Source of the DNA: Irpex lacteus
Lineage: Eukaryota; Basidiomycota; Agaricomycetes; Polyporales; Irpicaceae
Direction: 5' to 3'
Length of the DNA stretch: 64,000 nt
Assembly (NCBI GenBank): GCA_001986395.2
Contig: MQVO02000012.1
Coordinates: 558,001 to 622,000, forward strand
The notes below the pieces were generated by a model. That model saw only the letters and a list, made by a program, of their open reading frames with translations. It was not told the DNA's origin and did not search any database. This document shows, one piece after another, positions 9,042-21,456 of this stretch. A program made the translations under genes and the position numbers. Within the stretch, counting starts at the first letter, position 1, and each line of letters starts with the position of its first letter.

Positions 9042-10487
9042 ATGCCACCGAAGAAGCAGCAGCAGGGCTCGAGCTCCAAGGTCAAGGAGGACAAGGTATG
9101 CCTGCGGTCTGGGTCAATTTGCGTACTCAAGCTGATGAGCCGAACATTGACGAGTGGTTTTACAGACGTTTGGAATGAAAAATGTTTGTCGTAACGCAAC
9201 AGTTGACTCACACATGCACAAGTACTGACCTGAGATGTGGGGTAATCGACGATCCTTAGAAAAACAGATCGGCGAAGGTACAACAGAAGGTGGCTGTTAT
9301 CGAGAAGCAGCAGCAGATGGCTGGGAAGTCGAGGGCAGTATTGGAGAAGGAGAAAGAGAAGGAACTGAGAGCAAAGGCGAAGCTGGAGGAGGAGAAGAGG
9401 AAGAGAGAGGAGGCAGCGCTGTTTAAACCGGTGCAAGTGCAGAAGGTGCCGTTCGGCGTCGATCCGAAGACGTTACTATGTGAGTTCTTCAAGGTGGGCA
9501 AATGTGAAAAAGGGAGCAAGTGCAAGTTCAGTCACGACATGAATGTTGGAAGGAAGGTCGAGAAGAGGAATTTGTACGCGGATACGAGAGAAGAGAAGTT
9601 GAAAGGTGCGTACGCTTGATATTGTCAGATCCAAAACCCCTAACGGCAATGGCATAGATACTATGGATCAGTGGGACGAGGACAAGCTAAGGGAAGTTGT
9701 CCTATCGAAGAGCGGAAACCCAAAGACCACCACGGATGTATGTCCTATCCATTCATACCCTCACATCTTCATCTTACGCCATCCTAGATTGTCTGCAAAT
9801 TCTTCATCGAGGCAATAGAGACAGAAAAGTGCGCACACGACAGCTATCACAGGTCCCGCAACAACACTCACACTACACTCACTTAGGTTCGGCTGGTTCT
9901 GGGAATGCCCTAACGGCGAGAAATGCCAATACCGACATGCCCTCCCACCTGGTTTCATGCTCAAATCCCAACGGAAAGCCGCTGAGGAAGCAGAGAAAGC
10001 TAACACAATAACACTCGAAGAGTTCCTGGAAGTCGAGGTATGCCGTCTCCACTGGGTTCCAGGCCTTGTGTGGCTAATAATGAGCATAGCGTCACAAACT
10101 GGGTACAAACCTGACTCCGGTAACGAGAGAGTCGTTCGAGAAGTGGAAGCGGACGCGTATGGACAAGAAGACGGCAGAGCTGGAGGCACAGCAGAAAGCG
10201 AAGGATACTCAGGCTGCGGCGGGCAAGAACTCGGGTATGAGTGGAAGAGATCTGGTGAGTGCACCCATCCGGTTCAGAAGGACATTCGTTGACTCGTCAT
10301 GGCTGTTCAGTTCACGTACAACCCCGAATGGTTCGAAGACTCAGACGAGGAAGAGGAAGACTGGGATCTTGCGAAGTATCGCAGACAACAAGAGGAAGAA
10401 GACCTTGCCGCAGAGGCCCAGCGAATTCACGACCTCGGACTGGAAGACAGTACCGAACCACCAGCCGAGGAGGAAGGCGGCGATTAA
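9042..10487 (+). CDS. TMA46: CCCH zinc-finger translation factor, Tma46/DFRP1 (ZC3H15) type
   Basis: Eight exons (9042-9095, 9166-9183, 9260-9605, 9658-9737, 9788-9828, 9887-10037, 10090-10254, 10311-10487) encode 343 aa. The start [18 protein letters not shown] and TFGMKNKN are hallmarks of the family. A charged coiled-coil (about 25-80) precedes the first CCCH finger, [19 protein letters not shown] (about 98-116). A second finger, [12 protein letters not shown] through [11 protein letters not shown], is spread over exons 5 and 6. The DFRP region ([25 protein letters not shown]) and an acidic end (EEEGGD) follow. The family protein binds and stabilises the DRG1/Rbg1 GTPase and associates with ribosomes. 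Exon 2 is just 18 nt and has an unusual GTTTGT donor. The neighbouring CWC2 is convergent with a gap of about 165 bp. Confidence 0.95.
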
Positions 10488-10652
10488 TCGTATTCCTGAC
10501 GAGCCGGCTGCCTCCAATCTGCTGATCTTTGTGTTCTTCATGCTATCGCACAATTGCTATCGTATCTGTGATTACATACTAGCCGAAAATCGATGTATCA
10601 TCATGTACAATCATTAGCTATAGCAGAGAAACGGTCCGATACAGAAAACACC

Positions 10653-12084
10653 CTAGTCGTCATCGTCGTCACTGCCGTATCCTCCAAGACCTAATCCTGC
10701 GCTTTGCGTTGGTTGGATCTTCACAGCAGCCGGTACGGAGTGCTGCTGTCGAATCTGACTGAAATACTTCAGACTCTCCAGCGTGTCGGCACTCAATAGA
10801 CCTGTTGGCTTTGGAGGCTCTGCTGGTGGGGGTGTGGCGACGCTATCCTCCTCGCCTTCAATTTCCAGTCGCCTCCGCTTGGCGTTTGGTGCTGAACCAT
10901 CTTCAAGCTCTTCAATCTCCGGGCCCTCGTCATCCAACTCTACACCCTCTTCCAACGCTCGTACAGCCCTCATAGCCTCGACAATACGAGGGTCCATCCT
11001 CGCCTGTATCGCTTCCTGACCCATTTCCTCAAGACGCCTCTTCTCGGCAACTTTTGATACGGGGTTGGGGTCTTCTGTTGCCCATCGTACGTTGAGGATC
11101 TCGTCATTGTCGAGGGACTGACACGCCATGGCTTCCTTGGCGAATTGGGCATGGCATTCGTGTGTGTACGTCACGAAAGCGACACTTCGGTATTGAAGAA
11201 CACGTACTAGATGCAGAATATATGGTTAGTGGTTAGTACAAAGGGAGAAAGAGCTGGTGAGTCGACGCACTTTTCTCGATTTCACCCCACTCTTTGAAGT
11301 GCCTCTTAACAACCTCCTCCGTCTCAGGACCCGTCCCCGTCTCCTTTATCCGTCCAACATATAACGTCCTGTTCTGCCTCGTAAACGTGCCCACACCACC
11401 CATGTCGTCCCTGTAGTCGGAGAACTTGTCACGGGCGAAACAGTCTTTGGACGTATCCGGCACAGCAGCGGCGGGGTCAGGTAGTGTGTGAAGATATTCG
11501 CACTCCCAGCCGTATGGACAGCATCCTCGGGCAAAGAAGAGACAGCAGTATTTCACTCCTGTGGTGTTCGCGCGTGTGAGGCCTGCATCTTTCTTGATGT
11601 TGCAGCGGGTTTGTGACTTGACTTTGCTGGGACGAGTTAACAAATGTCAGGGCCGCGTGTCGAAGTGTATAGTACACCAGGTACGCACTTGGAGTAGCTA
11701 TCTTCTCTGTCTCCTCCAGCCCATTTATTATACCATATATCTGTGGTAGTAACCGACAGTCAGCGAATGGGCTCCCTATGCAGAGTTCAAAGCGTACGCA
11801 CTGTACTCCTTGCCCGACTGCGGTGCCTCCTTCTTCTCTACCTCACCAGGCTTCACTTGTTTACGCGCAGGCTTGAGTTTCTTCTGTTTTTTAGGAGGAG
11901 CGACCTGGGTTTCTGTCACAACTGGTTCCATGCTGGTGGCAAGTGGTAGAGAGAGCGTTGTTTGCTTGGTTGTGTTAGGATTCGAGGCGACTGACTGCCT
12001 TTTCGGGAGGTACAACTGAGCGCTCCTTCCAGGTTGAACTTTGCTCTCCATCATGCCAACGAGCCAGTATACGCCGAAATTCAT
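10653..12084 (-). CDS. CWC2: Pre-mRNA splicing factor Cwc2 (RBM22-like)
   Basis: Minus-strand exons are 12084-11802, 11740-11689, 11626-11271 and 11206-10653 (414 aa). A basic, lysine-rich N-terminal part is followed by the family block YNIWYNKWAGGDREDS and TRCNIKKDAG. Next come a CCCH finger (CLFFARGCCPYGWECEYLH, about 139-158) and an RRM starting TLYVGRIK and including RVLQYRSVAFVTY. The C-terminal part ends in an acidic tail GYGSDDDDD. In yeast Cwc2 belongs to the Prp19-associated complex and contacts the U6 snRNA and the intron near the catalytic core. The start is not certain: the frame opens at an ATG at 12084 (MNFGVYW), but the pair of ATGs at 12054 and 12051 (MMESKVQPG) may be the true start, giving about 404 aa. 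Confidence 0.93.
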
Positions 12085-12313
12085 GTGTATCTCTGTGGTA
12101 GGCTCGGGGAATAGAGAGGAGTGATGACTGTGAGTATAGTCATTATTGAATCATGCGAGCGCGAGTTGAACTGCTGTTCAGCAGCGCTACTTAGGCGAGC
12201 AAAAGAGGCATTCGCAGTGCCACGAATAGCAAAGCATGCAACTGACACGGGAAATGAACTTGAACACGAACCGCCACTCTGTATAACTGTTCCAACGACT
12301 CCACTCTCTCGCC

Positions 12314-13443
12314 ATGCACACCAGTAAATTCACAAGACACTTGGACTTGTGGTTCGACGATGGCAGTGTCATCCTCGTCGCCCAAACCACTGGCTTTCGT
12401 GTGCATCGAGGACTGCTCGCACGGCATTCGGAGATTTTTCACGATATGTTTTCCATGCCCCAGCCAGCAGAAGTTGAGACGTTTGAAGGCTGCCAAGTTG
12501 TCTGCCTGTCAGACAATGCTGCGGACATAGCTACGATTCTCGGCATACTATACGACTGTGGACAACAGTAAGTCACAGCTGTGCCGCTTCACTGACGTGT
12601 GTACTGAATAAATATAAATTTTCATCATAGATTCTACAGCGGAGCTCAGGAGATTGAGTTTCGAGTCATAGTCGCTGCACTCGAACTAGGGACGAAGTAC
12701 GCGTTCAGTGCCATGAGACGAGAAGCGCTGCGACGAATGTCCCACTGCTATCCGAGGGACTTGGAGATGACCATGGTCCCTGAGGTTGAACATTGCGCCC
12801 ACTGGCCGCACAACGCCGAGATTGGGTGTTCCATCACCTGGGGAAGTACAGATCCCATGCTTGTCTATCACCTCGCCCGTCGACTTGGCCACGACGACTT
12901 CATTCCCTTGGCGCTCTATCGGTGTGCATACTTGTCTCTCTCAGAATTATTTTCCGCTGTCGTTGAGCAAGATGGAAGACCTCCCATACTCTCGTTACAG
13001 GAGCTCGCCTATTGCATAGAGGCACGGGAGTATTTGTCCATTCAGCAATCGGCCATGTACGAGAGGTTTGCCACTGGATGGCTAAGCCCGGATTGTTTAA
13101 CCAACTCGCATCCACATAAATTCAGCGGAAGCCCCTGTCACAAGGCTGCCGAAGAGACTGCCGCGTACACCCTCGGAGAGCAGTACATGAGAAATCGCGA
13201 TGTTTTCTGGCCGATGGCGAGTTGGATCGAAGAGAACGGAGGCGATCTCTGCAAACATTGCAAAAGATATTTCAAGAAGACCATCCTCAAACAACAGAAA
13301 GAGGTGTGGGCGTATCTTCGTGAAACATTTGGCTCCGGTTCGGTATGACCCACTTTGTCATTCATTCATATCTCAGTCTTACCATCCCTCGTATGTAGCC
13401 TAAACAGCAGGTACCCGGCACAGACGACCAAGAGACAGATTAG
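12314..13443 (+). CDS. BTB/POZ domain protein (BTB-4)
   Basis: Exons 12314-12567, 12631-13342 and 13411-13443 give 333 aa. Together with BTB-5 it forms a subgroup with the start TRHLDLWFDDGS, a VHRGLLARHSEIFHDMF helix and an exon-1 end ILYDCGQQ. Exon 2 has ALELGTKYAFSAMRREALRRMS, then LARRLGHDDFIPLALYRC, and the C-terminal Cys pair CKHCKRYF before QQKEVWAYLRETF. The last exon encodes an acidic VPGTDDQETD. It is supported by a GTATGA donor directly at the first in-frame stop and a CAGCAG acceptor. Without that splice the protein ends three codons earlier. The start ATG is preceded by a C-rich leader and lies about 230 bp from the divergent CWC2 start. Confidence 0.78.
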
Positions 13444-14081
13444 CTCCTTCTGCTATGCAGTCAGCCCTACCGTTGTTTTCGATTCGCGTCCTTTTCTTGT
13501 TAGTGCTTCTTGGGCGTTTGATGTTCGTCTGACATTTGTGTTTGCTTTCTTGAGCTTGAGGAACCTCTGTTCGTCTTCTGTGTATGTTGCTCGGGGCTTC
13601 ATTTTCTTGAGAATGTTGTTCTGACTGTGTTTCTCTATTTAGACGTGGGGGCGATTGATGTCTTTTGCACCGACACACACAACTCAGCCTTGCACTATCG
13701 CTCGTCATGTATCGTTGCTACCGGTATTTTTGGGACGAAAATGTCACATAAATCGCATGAACAGTTGCGCTGGTGACTTCGCTTGGCGGACCACCAGCAG
13801 GAGTGTCGGCGGTGAGACACCCCAATGCATCATCTGCAACAGTTCCAGTACACGGTGAGGCGTTATGTGCAGAGGAAACTTGAATGGTGTTCATTCGTGT
13901 GTAATGGTGTCAGATCTATGAGAAGAAAACGGATTCAAGTTGCTCCTTTGGGGATCTGCACATGAGCGCTTCACCCGCCTTCATATCGAACTTGAAACGA
14001 TCTAGTCGACTACCATCGGAAACCGACGTTGGAGCAAGCAATCATCCTTAATAACGTGTCGGACAAGCCCCTTACAACGCC
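13444..14081. other. Intergenic between BTB-4 and BTB-5
   Basis: No gene or clear repeat was recognised. It should contain the BTB-4 3' UTR and the BTB-5 promoter. Confidence 0.45.
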
Positions 14082-15200
14082 ATGAACTCCAATGAGTTTA
14101 CAAGACATTCGGACTTATGGTTCGACGACGGTAGCGTCGTCCTCGTCGCTGAGGGTACCGGATTTCGTGTACACCGAGGACTACTTGCGCGACACTCAGG
14201 GATCTTCCATGATACGTTCTCTATGCCTCAGCCAGTGGACGTGGAGGTGTATGAAAACTGCCAAGTCGTTCGTCTGATGGAGGACAGTGCCGCGGATTGG
14301 TCTACGATTCTAGGCATACTGTACGACTGCGGGCAGAAGTGAGTTTCGATAATTCTACGTCTGCTGTTGGTCGTAATAGGTCTCGTTTGAAACAGGTTTT
14401 TTAACGAAGGCCAACAGATTGAGTTCCGCGTGGTGGCTGCTGCACTCGAACTAGGAACGAAGTACGCTTTCGATGGTATGAGAGGAGAAGCACTACGGAG
14501 GCTATCTCACTGCTGTCCGCGGAACCTCGAAACAATCTCGGATATTGACAAGCCACATTGTTCGCATTGGGGACACAGTGTTGAGGCTGGGTGCTCTATC
14601 ATCTGGCGCGAGGATGGGGCAGACTTTATACTTGTCTTCCGCCTCGCTCGTCGACTCGGCCTCGACGACCTCATTCCCATGGCCCTCTACTACTGCGTCG
14701 AAAACACGCTTCTCTCCGAGATTCTCTCTGCCTTATTGGCCAAGCAAGGCCGGTTCTCAATACTGTCGATGCCAGAACTTGTAGCTTGCATACAGGCACA
14801 CGAGTACTTATCCATACAGCAAGCAGCCATTTACGAGACCTTCGTCGCCGATATACGTGTACCGAGTCCCCACTGTACCACCAAGGATTTGTACAAAACT
14901 CTCAAAAGCCCTTGCCAGGAGGCTGTGCAAAGTTGTGCATATGAAGCTCTTGCCCAACAAACGTTCAGAAGGCGCGACATTTTCATTCCGATGGCGAGCT
15001 GGATCGAAGAAATGGGTAATTTCTGCGGACCTTGCAGCTTGTACTACAAGGAAATCATCTTTACGCAGCAGAAAGAATCTTGGGCGTATTTACGTGCGAA
15101 ATTTGGTTCTTCATCGGCCGTGGCACAGGTAATGTCTAGTCTTCCTCACCAGAGCACATACTTCATTCTCATTCATTCTACCATCAATATATAGGCATAA
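14082..15200 (+). CDS. BTB/POZ domain protein (BTB-5)
   Basis: Exons 14082-14338 and 14396-15128 are well supported. The terminal exon is not: acceptors near 15194 or 15231 would add QA or QDMIA, and reading through would end at 15194. The product is about 331 aa and is the closest paralogue of BTB-4 (TRHSDLWFDDGS, VHRGLLARHSGIFHD, ILYDCGQK). The second exon starts FFNEG instead of the usual FYxxx, then ALELGTKYAFDGMRGEALRRLS, LARRLGLDDLIPMALYYC and the Cys pair CGPCSLYYKE before QQKESWAYLRAKF. There is no sign of decay. It sits downstream of, and convergent with, the MDR-1/MDR-2 pair. Confidence 0.78.
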
Positions 15201-15536
15201 CCACGCGCGTCGGACACGAACACACAGGACATGATAGCATAGCACCTTCCGGTGTTTGGATTGTAAATCCCCCAATAGCCTGTTGTTTGTTGTACTTGTT
15301 GTTATCTACTTCGATCTTAGGCTCGTGTCAACCAGTTTTGTAGTCCCGCCTGCGTTACAAATTCAAAATTGGATAGACTCTCGAACACGATGGGCCATTA
15401 TCTACGCGAGTGAGATCATTCGACATCTCTTAAGAAAGTCCTTTCCAGATTGAAGTCGTGCCAAGGTGCATGCGCGATGTATTCCATTTCTATCTTTACA
15501 TACTATTACAGCTTCCCGCTTTGTCTCTTTCAATAC
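15201..15536. other. Convergent intergenic between BTB-5 and MDR-1
   Basis: Shared 3' region of two convergent genes. No feature was recognised. Confidence 0.4.
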
Positions 15537-16818
15537 TTAAGCCCAAGGTTGACCAACAAGCTTCGTCGCGCTGACCGTGCCCGACTTCAGCTTCTGCAAG
15601 CCATCCGGAATACCCGCAAGACCGTTGGGGAGTACCTCTACCTTGTTAGGCTACACATCGCAACGTATCATAAGTAATCGGCCTCTACAGCAAAAGTCGC
15701 TCATGCGTGCTCACCTTGAGATCTCCGCTCTCAAGCAACTTGGTAAGGTTCTTGTACAGACCCAGGCCGAGCGTCTTCTGCGTAGGGTCGTGCACCGAGC
15801 CAAAGATACGCGCAACGCGTTTGCTCGAGTCCCTCTTGGCTTCGTCGACGGCAAAGTCCAACACGAGACTGAGAGTTCCGCCAGGTGCGAGGACTTCGTA
15901 TGCGGATTCTTGAGTTGACTTGATGGAGATTGCGTCGTAGGCGTACTTGATGGGTTCGGAGGTGATGGCCTTGACGGCGGAGGGCAGGTCGGCGTTGCGG
16001 TCGATGACGTGTGTGGCACCGAGGGACTTGAGAAGGTCGGTGTTGCTGAGGGAGGCGGTGGTGATGATCGGGCTGAAGCCGGACAACTTCGCGAGCTGAA
16101 TGGCTATGTTCGGGAGAGTTTGTGAGGATGTGAGTGTGTGTGCGAGAGAGGAGATGACGAACCTTGCTGGCCTACTGCGGAAGCACCGCCGGCAATGAGG
16201 ATGGGCTGACCGGCGTACTTGCCACGTCCACCCTCATCCCAGGGAGCAGTGAGCTCGGCACCGCGGAGCTCGCCAGTGGAGACCTTGCCGCTGTACAAGC
16301 CGAAAGCAGCTGTGGCGAGGGCGAGGGGAATCGTTGAGCCCTGCTCGAAAGACAGGTTGGGAGGGAGCTAGAGATGATGAGATGTGAGTGTGAGTATGGG
16401 CGGTGGATGAATGGGTGGCGCAGTGCGTACCTTGGCAGTAATGTCAGCAGCGATGATGGTGTATTGCTGGAAAGTTGCTTTGAGGTTCGAGAAGTACCCT
16501 TGGAAAAGACTATATCCAATGTCATTTAGTATCTTCGCAAGTAAAGATCACAAGTATCACGTACACCTTGTCGCCAACCGCGAAATCAGTCACGCCTTCG
16601 CCGATCTCCTTCACGATACCAGCAGCGTCGGTACCAAGGATAGCGGGGTACTCTGTGATAAAGAACGCGTAGTCGTGGATCTTCCAGTCAACGGGGTTGA
16701 GACCCGTCGCATGGACTGCGACGAGGAGCTCTCCAGGACCGGGCTTGGGAGTGGGGATGTCCTTGACGGCGTAATCGCCTTGCTTCTCGAGAAGGAGGAG
16801 AGCCTTGTGAGTCGACAT
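15537..16818 (-). CDS. Zinc-less medium-chain dehydrogenase/reductase, ToxD-like (MDR-1)
   Basis: Five exons on the minus strand (16818-16565, 16509-16431, 16367-16163, 16103-15715, 15650-15537) give 346 aa. The GroES-like part has [40 protein letters not shown] and GTDAAGIVKEIGEGV. The NAD(P)H-binding Rossmann turn is GGASAVGQQAIQLAKLSG, followed by LKSLGATHVIDR and LAPGGTLSLVL. The ligands for catalytic or structural zinc of alcohol dehydrogenases are absent. The set therefore belongs with the quinone or enoyl reductase-like MDRs often annotated as GroES-like or ToxD-like in fungi. The substrate cannot be told from sequence. A minus-strand TATTTAAAG lies about 80 bp before the ATG. The same five-exon structure with equal exon lengths is found in MDR-2, so the two are a tandem duplicate. 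Confidence 0.85.
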
Positions 16819-17840
16819 TGCTAAGTTGCGAGTATTGAGAGTGTAAAGGGAAGAGAGGGAGTGTTTGTGTTGAGACGAATGACCAGAACGGGGACTTTAA
16901 ATAGTATGAGAACGAGAGACGATGGCGTGCTGAGGAACCATCTGGATGAGAATACGCTTAGGGATCTTAAATGACTTTGATAGAGCTGGCTTTGTCAGCG
17001 GCTATTGCCGATAATCATCGTCATCTATCACCCCGGTGGTGGGAGAGCAGTCGCAAGCTGCACAGTACTCGCGCCGGAGACGTAAGTATTGGTCCCTAAT
17101 GGGTGCGATCAAGCACGACCGAGTATTGAGTCTCGTTACAGAATATCGACGTATGCTGCCGCTGGTCTCGCGTAATGATCATCACAGAGTAAGGCTGACT
17201 CATCAGGGTTGCACAACGCAGCCCCTTGCCAAAAGAGGCAATTGAACCTGACTAACCACCGCGTTTTCGGGAAATAATTCTGGTCGATCCCGCACGTCCA
17301 CATCTCACAGCGCAGCAATTATTGATGAGATAATATGCGATTATGAACTATGTAGGAGTACAGTGATACATGTGGCGCCGTTGCAACTTCGTGTATTGGA
17401 CCCCAGACTACAGTATTGCAAGACACAGCCGATCATGCACGGACGTATCAAGCATAGATGATTAAATGAATCCATCCATTAGTAGCAATTTCATATTGAA
17501 TGTAATTCTGTACGACGAAGACGCACCATCACTTGATCTTGCTTATGTTTAGACCTTACTTAGGAATCCGAAATGACTTTGTTGGTGTAAGATTCTTCAG
17601 CACGCAATACAAGTCAGGGACAAATATAAGCAAGCATAGCGTAATTATGCACGAGTTGCAAATTGCCACGCAGTTCAATCAGCGTCACAACGCTTTCTGC
17701 AGAGATTAACAGCGACCCGTATCCTACAACGATAATCGCTTCTACACAAGATATCACGCCTTAGCTATATGACAAATATGTTGATTCCATTTCTATTCGT
17801 ATCAATACTGTGACTTTGTTGTTCTACTCTCCTTCGGTTC
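16819..17840. other. MDR-1 upstream region with TATA box and AP-1-like site
   Basis: The part next to MDR-1 carries a minus-strand TATTTAAAG near 16897-16905 and a perfect TGACTCA (17196-17202) about 380 bp upstream. The stretch 17000-17290 is recognisably similar to 19290-19530 upstream of MDR-2. Shared pieces include TATCACC-GG-GG-AGAGCA followed by GCTGC-CA-TAC-CGCGCC, and AAAGAGGCA, CTGACTAA and CGGGAAAT. The duplicated unit thus included several hundred bases of promoter. The left part of the interval (17300-17840) is A/T-rich, without a recognised gene, and should contain the MDR-2 3' UTR. Confidence 0.5.
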
Positions 17841-19130
17841 TCAAGCCCACGGTTGAGCAATGAGCTTAGCGGCGCTGACCGCGTCTGACTTCAGCTTTTG
17901 CAAGCCGTCGGGAATACCAGCAAGGCCGTTGGGGACGATCTCCACGTGATTGGGCTACATGACGCATGACGCATCGAGATATCAGCACACTACATTTCTC
18001 AGCAGCAACTAACCTATCAAAACTAACCTTAATCTCCCCACTTTCCAGCAACTTGGTCAAGTTCTTGTACAACCCCAGGCCTAGTGCCTTCTGTGTGGGA
18101 TCGTGCACCGAACCAAATACCTGCACCACGCGTTTGCTCTTGTCCAACTTAGATTCGTCGACGGCAAACGGCAAGACAAGGATGATTGCTCCACCAGGAG
18201 CAAGTACTTCATACGCGGTTTCCTGAGTTTGCTTGGTGGAGATCGCATCATAAGCGTATCGAATGGGTTCGGAAGTGATAGCTTTGACGGCGGAGGGGAG
18301 GTCGGCCTTACGATCGATAACATGCGTCGCACCAAGAGACTTGAGGAGCTCGGTGTTCTTGGTGGAAGCGGTAGTTATGATGGGGCTGAAGCCGGACAGC
18401 TTGGCGAGCTGGACCACTGTAATAGAATTGAAATGAGAATGCGAGTGCGAGAGAGTGCGTATGAAGGAGACAAATGACGAACCTTGCTGGCCTACAGCGG
18501 AGGAACCACCTACGATTAGGATAGGCTGACCAGCATACTTTCCACGTCCACCTTCCTCCCAGGGAGAAGTGAGCTCAACGCCACGGAGCTCACCAGTGGC
18601 GATCTTGCCGCTGTACAAGCCGAAAGCAGCTGTGGCGAGGGCTAGAGGAATCGTTGCTCCTTGTTCTAAAGATAGGTGAGATGGGAGCTATAGATTTTGC
18701 ATGAGTGTGAATGATAAATGTTCAGATAGCGCAGTGCTCACCTTCGCGGTAGTCTCGGCGGGAGTGATCGAGTATTGTTGGAACGTCGCCTTAGTGTTGG
18801 TGAAGAATCCCTGGTAAAGCCTGTTCACCGACGTCAGTTATCTTTTCAAATGCTACAAGTGATACAAAAGACGTACACTCTATCTCCAGGTGCGAAACCA
18901 GTGACACCTTCACCGATTTCCTTGACGATACCAGCAGCGTCGGTACCTAGAACAGCAGGGTACTCCGTAATAAAGACCCCGTAGTCGTGAATCTTCCAAT
19001 CGGCGGGGTTGAGACCTGTCGCTTTGATTTCGACGAGAAGCTCTCCGGGGCCAGGTTTAGGAGTGGGGACGTCCTTGACGGCGTAATCGCCTTGCTTCTC
19101 GAGAAGGAAGAGAGCTTTGTGTGTCGACAT
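17841..19130 (-). CDS. Zinc-less medium-chain dehydrogenase/reductase, ToxD-like (MDR-2)
   Basis: Exons 19130-18877, 18820-18742, 18687-18483, 18416-18028 and 17954-17841 (346 aa), each equal in length to its MDR-1 counterpart. Signature blocks are [46 protein letters not shown] and TFQQYS at the exon-2 junction, GGSSAVGQQVVQLAKLSG, and the end [16 protein letters not shown]. It lacks zinc ligands like the others. The TTTAAATAGG promoter element sits about 80 bp before the ATG, as in MDR-1. It faces BTB-6 head to head with an intergenic gap of about 690 bp. Intact; the specific substrate is unknown. Confidence 0.85.
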
Positions 19131-19823
19131 CTCTGCTGTTTGATGTTTGTGAGTGTGGAGAGTAGAAAGGGAGGAGAGTTGGAATGAAGGTCACTGACCA
19201 GAGCGTGGACTTTAAATAGGACGAGGACACAATGGCGTGCTGTGGAACCATCTTGGCTTCAAAGCACTCGCTCGCAGGTCACGCATGTCCTCGATAGCAT
19301 TATTCAGAAGGCTTCCGCCGATCGTCGTCAGCTATCACCGCAGTAGAGGAAGAGCACTCGGTAGCTGCGCAATACGCGCGCCAGTCCAATCAACTTGAAG
19401 TTCGATTCGGATTGACGTGTCCTGCTGATGGCCTCGTGTCATACTTTCTGACTGATTACAGTGCCAAGGCCACTGCTTACCGAAAGAGGCAGTCTTCCTG
19501 ACTAAGTAACCACCCCGATCACGGGAAATCAACCCTGGGTTGCAGCTGCGCGATAGCAGTTCACAGGAAGGCGACGAATATTGACGAACGATACAGGACA
19601 AAAATGCAGTGTCAGGTCTATTGGAGACGAACGTAAGTACTGACAGGAGTAACAGGACTTGCAATTGAAAGCAAAGTGACAGTCACGGTCACACCTCCAC
19701 GTGATTGCTGTTGCAGGAATCGCACGCGTCCGAGTCTTGCGATCAGATGAGCTCGAAAGCAGCAAACTTGAACACGAACACAACTGGCATCCTTTTTTTT
19801 TACCTTTGAGGTTCTGAAACTCG
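19131..19823. other. Divergent promoter region between MDR-2 and BTB-6
   Basis: Contains the MDR-2 TATA-like element on the minus strand (about 19209-19219), the block duplicated from the MDR-1 upstream region (about 19290-19530), and a short T-run (TTTTTTTTTACC) just before BTB-6. No other gene was seen. Confidence 0.5.
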
Positions 19824-20911
19824 ATGGCCATGTTGGCAGATCTCACAAAATCTCCAAACCTTTGGCTCGAAGACGGAAACGTCATCCTTGTTGCTGAAAA
19901 TACCGGGTTTCGGTTATATCGCGGATTACTCGCGAAACACTCAGAGGTCTTCCGAGATATGTTCCAGATCCCTCAACCTGAAGCGGCGGCTGAAAATACC
20001 TTCGAAGGATGTCCAGTCATTCATCTCGCGGACGATGGTGCAGAAGAGGTTGCAGCTGTGCTTACAATTCTCCTTGAGACAAACGGGAGTCAACGGTATG
20101 TGTTATTTTTCAGACTTGCGGCACTGTGTTATCACACAACCGCATTCTAACCGCTGGTTGTCCTCGACTGGGCAGATTCTATGGTCGGGCTAATCAGGTA
20201 CCCTTTGAGATCGTCGCTGCTGCTCTACGGTTAGGCCAAAAGTATAGCTTCAACGTGATGCATAACGAGGCACTACGGCGGCTGCGTTGCTGCTTTCCGA
20301 AGGACAGAACACTGCTTCACCGGCATTGCAACGTTGACTCGGATATCGAGCCAGCAGATATTGGCGAGAATTCGTCCATTTGCCCTGTGCGTTATGAAGA
20401 CATAGACTGCATTGCCGTCTTTCATCTCGCCCGTCAACTTGGCCTTAACGAGCTGGTACCAGCAGCACTGTACAGATGTGCAAACGATGTGTCGATCGAG
20501 GAGCTCTTTGCCGCTGCAGGGCGTACAAAGCTTGGAGTTGATAAACTCACGCTTGGGGAGCTTCAAGATTGCATGCTAGCTCGCGAGTTTCTCTCCGATG
20601 AAACTTCTGCCTTCCGCACCGTGCTTTCAAAGCTGCGCCCAGGCGCGGATTGTGCCCGCATGGAAGCCAATCAGAAGAAGTCAAGTTGCATTGTCATAAC
20701 GAATGCCTTGGCTGCCTCTGCCCATGGCGGTAAGATTATGGGTCGTCGGGAAGCCTTGGATCCCTCGCACTTTTGGATTTCGAACTATGCCGGTCATAAT
20801 AACCCGCAGCACGTTTTATGTGAGCCCTGTTCATTGAGCCTCACCTCGATGTTCAAGGAGAGGCAAGACGGGATTTGGCAGAGGTTGGGAAAAACTTTCT
20901 GCTCAACCTAG
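19824..20911 (+). CDS. BTB/POZ domain protein (BTB-6)
   Basis: Two exons, 19824-20095 and 20176-20911, encode 335 aa. The start may be either ATG of MAMLADL. The BTB part reads TKSPNLWLEDGNVILVAENT, GLLAKHSEVFRDMFQIPQP and HLADDGAEEVAAVL, and exon 1 ends with NGSQR. This longer end is shared with BTB-10 (SGSQR), which suggests a common branch. Exon 2 has FYGRANQVPF, ALRLGQKYSFNVMHNEALRR, DCIAVFHLARQLGLNELVP and the Cys pair CEPCSLSLTS before QDGIWQRLGKTFC. Unlike most paralogues it stops directly after that helix, and no separate acidic last exon was found. It lies head to head with MDR-2. Confidence 0.8.
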
Positions 20912-21456
20912 AGTTGGTGAGCTTCCATCCATTTCGGATATTGAGGAATATCCAAGTCCCCTTGGTCACTGACTCAGGGTTCCAGGAGTGCGTACCATTA
21001 CTACCCGTGAGCTGCATCATTCATCCTCCCGTTCTCGAATTTGAGCAAACCCCTCAGCGATAGCATACTTAGCATTGCTGATTTTGCTGTGTTTTAGACT
21101 GTCTCTTTCCGAACCAATGATCCTGGGAGCTACCATGCTATCTTCGAGTCTTTGGAGCTAAGCCGCATCCGCACACTGAGGTCCACGACGAAAGTAGTAG
21201 CGTTTTGGTGACCCAGGCAGATGTGTAATGGATGTTTTTGGGATTTATGATAGAAATCATTTATTTATTTTTTCACGTTCGAACATTCGACCTTGGGTTG
21301 AAGGTACTACCAAGCTCGCTTACTACGAGTGTTGCACGTTGTATGCGGTCGAGCTGCCCAGCGTCTTAGCTTGACGGTCCGACTCTTCTCTAACCGCAAC
21401 CGCCATCTCTGATAGTCTGGGCCCTTTCTTTCTCTGCGCGAAGCTATCTATTGTCT
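20912..21456. other. Intergenic between BTB-6 and BTB-7
   Basis: No gene was recognised. The right half (from about 21240) is the 5' flank that is duplicated in front of BTB-8. Confidence 0.45.

Noticed and set aside
9005..9525. Open frames of 89-143 codons antisense to TMA46.
   Set aside because: They mirror the repetitive Glu/Lys-coding sequence of TMA46 and read as Leu/Ser runs; shadow frames.
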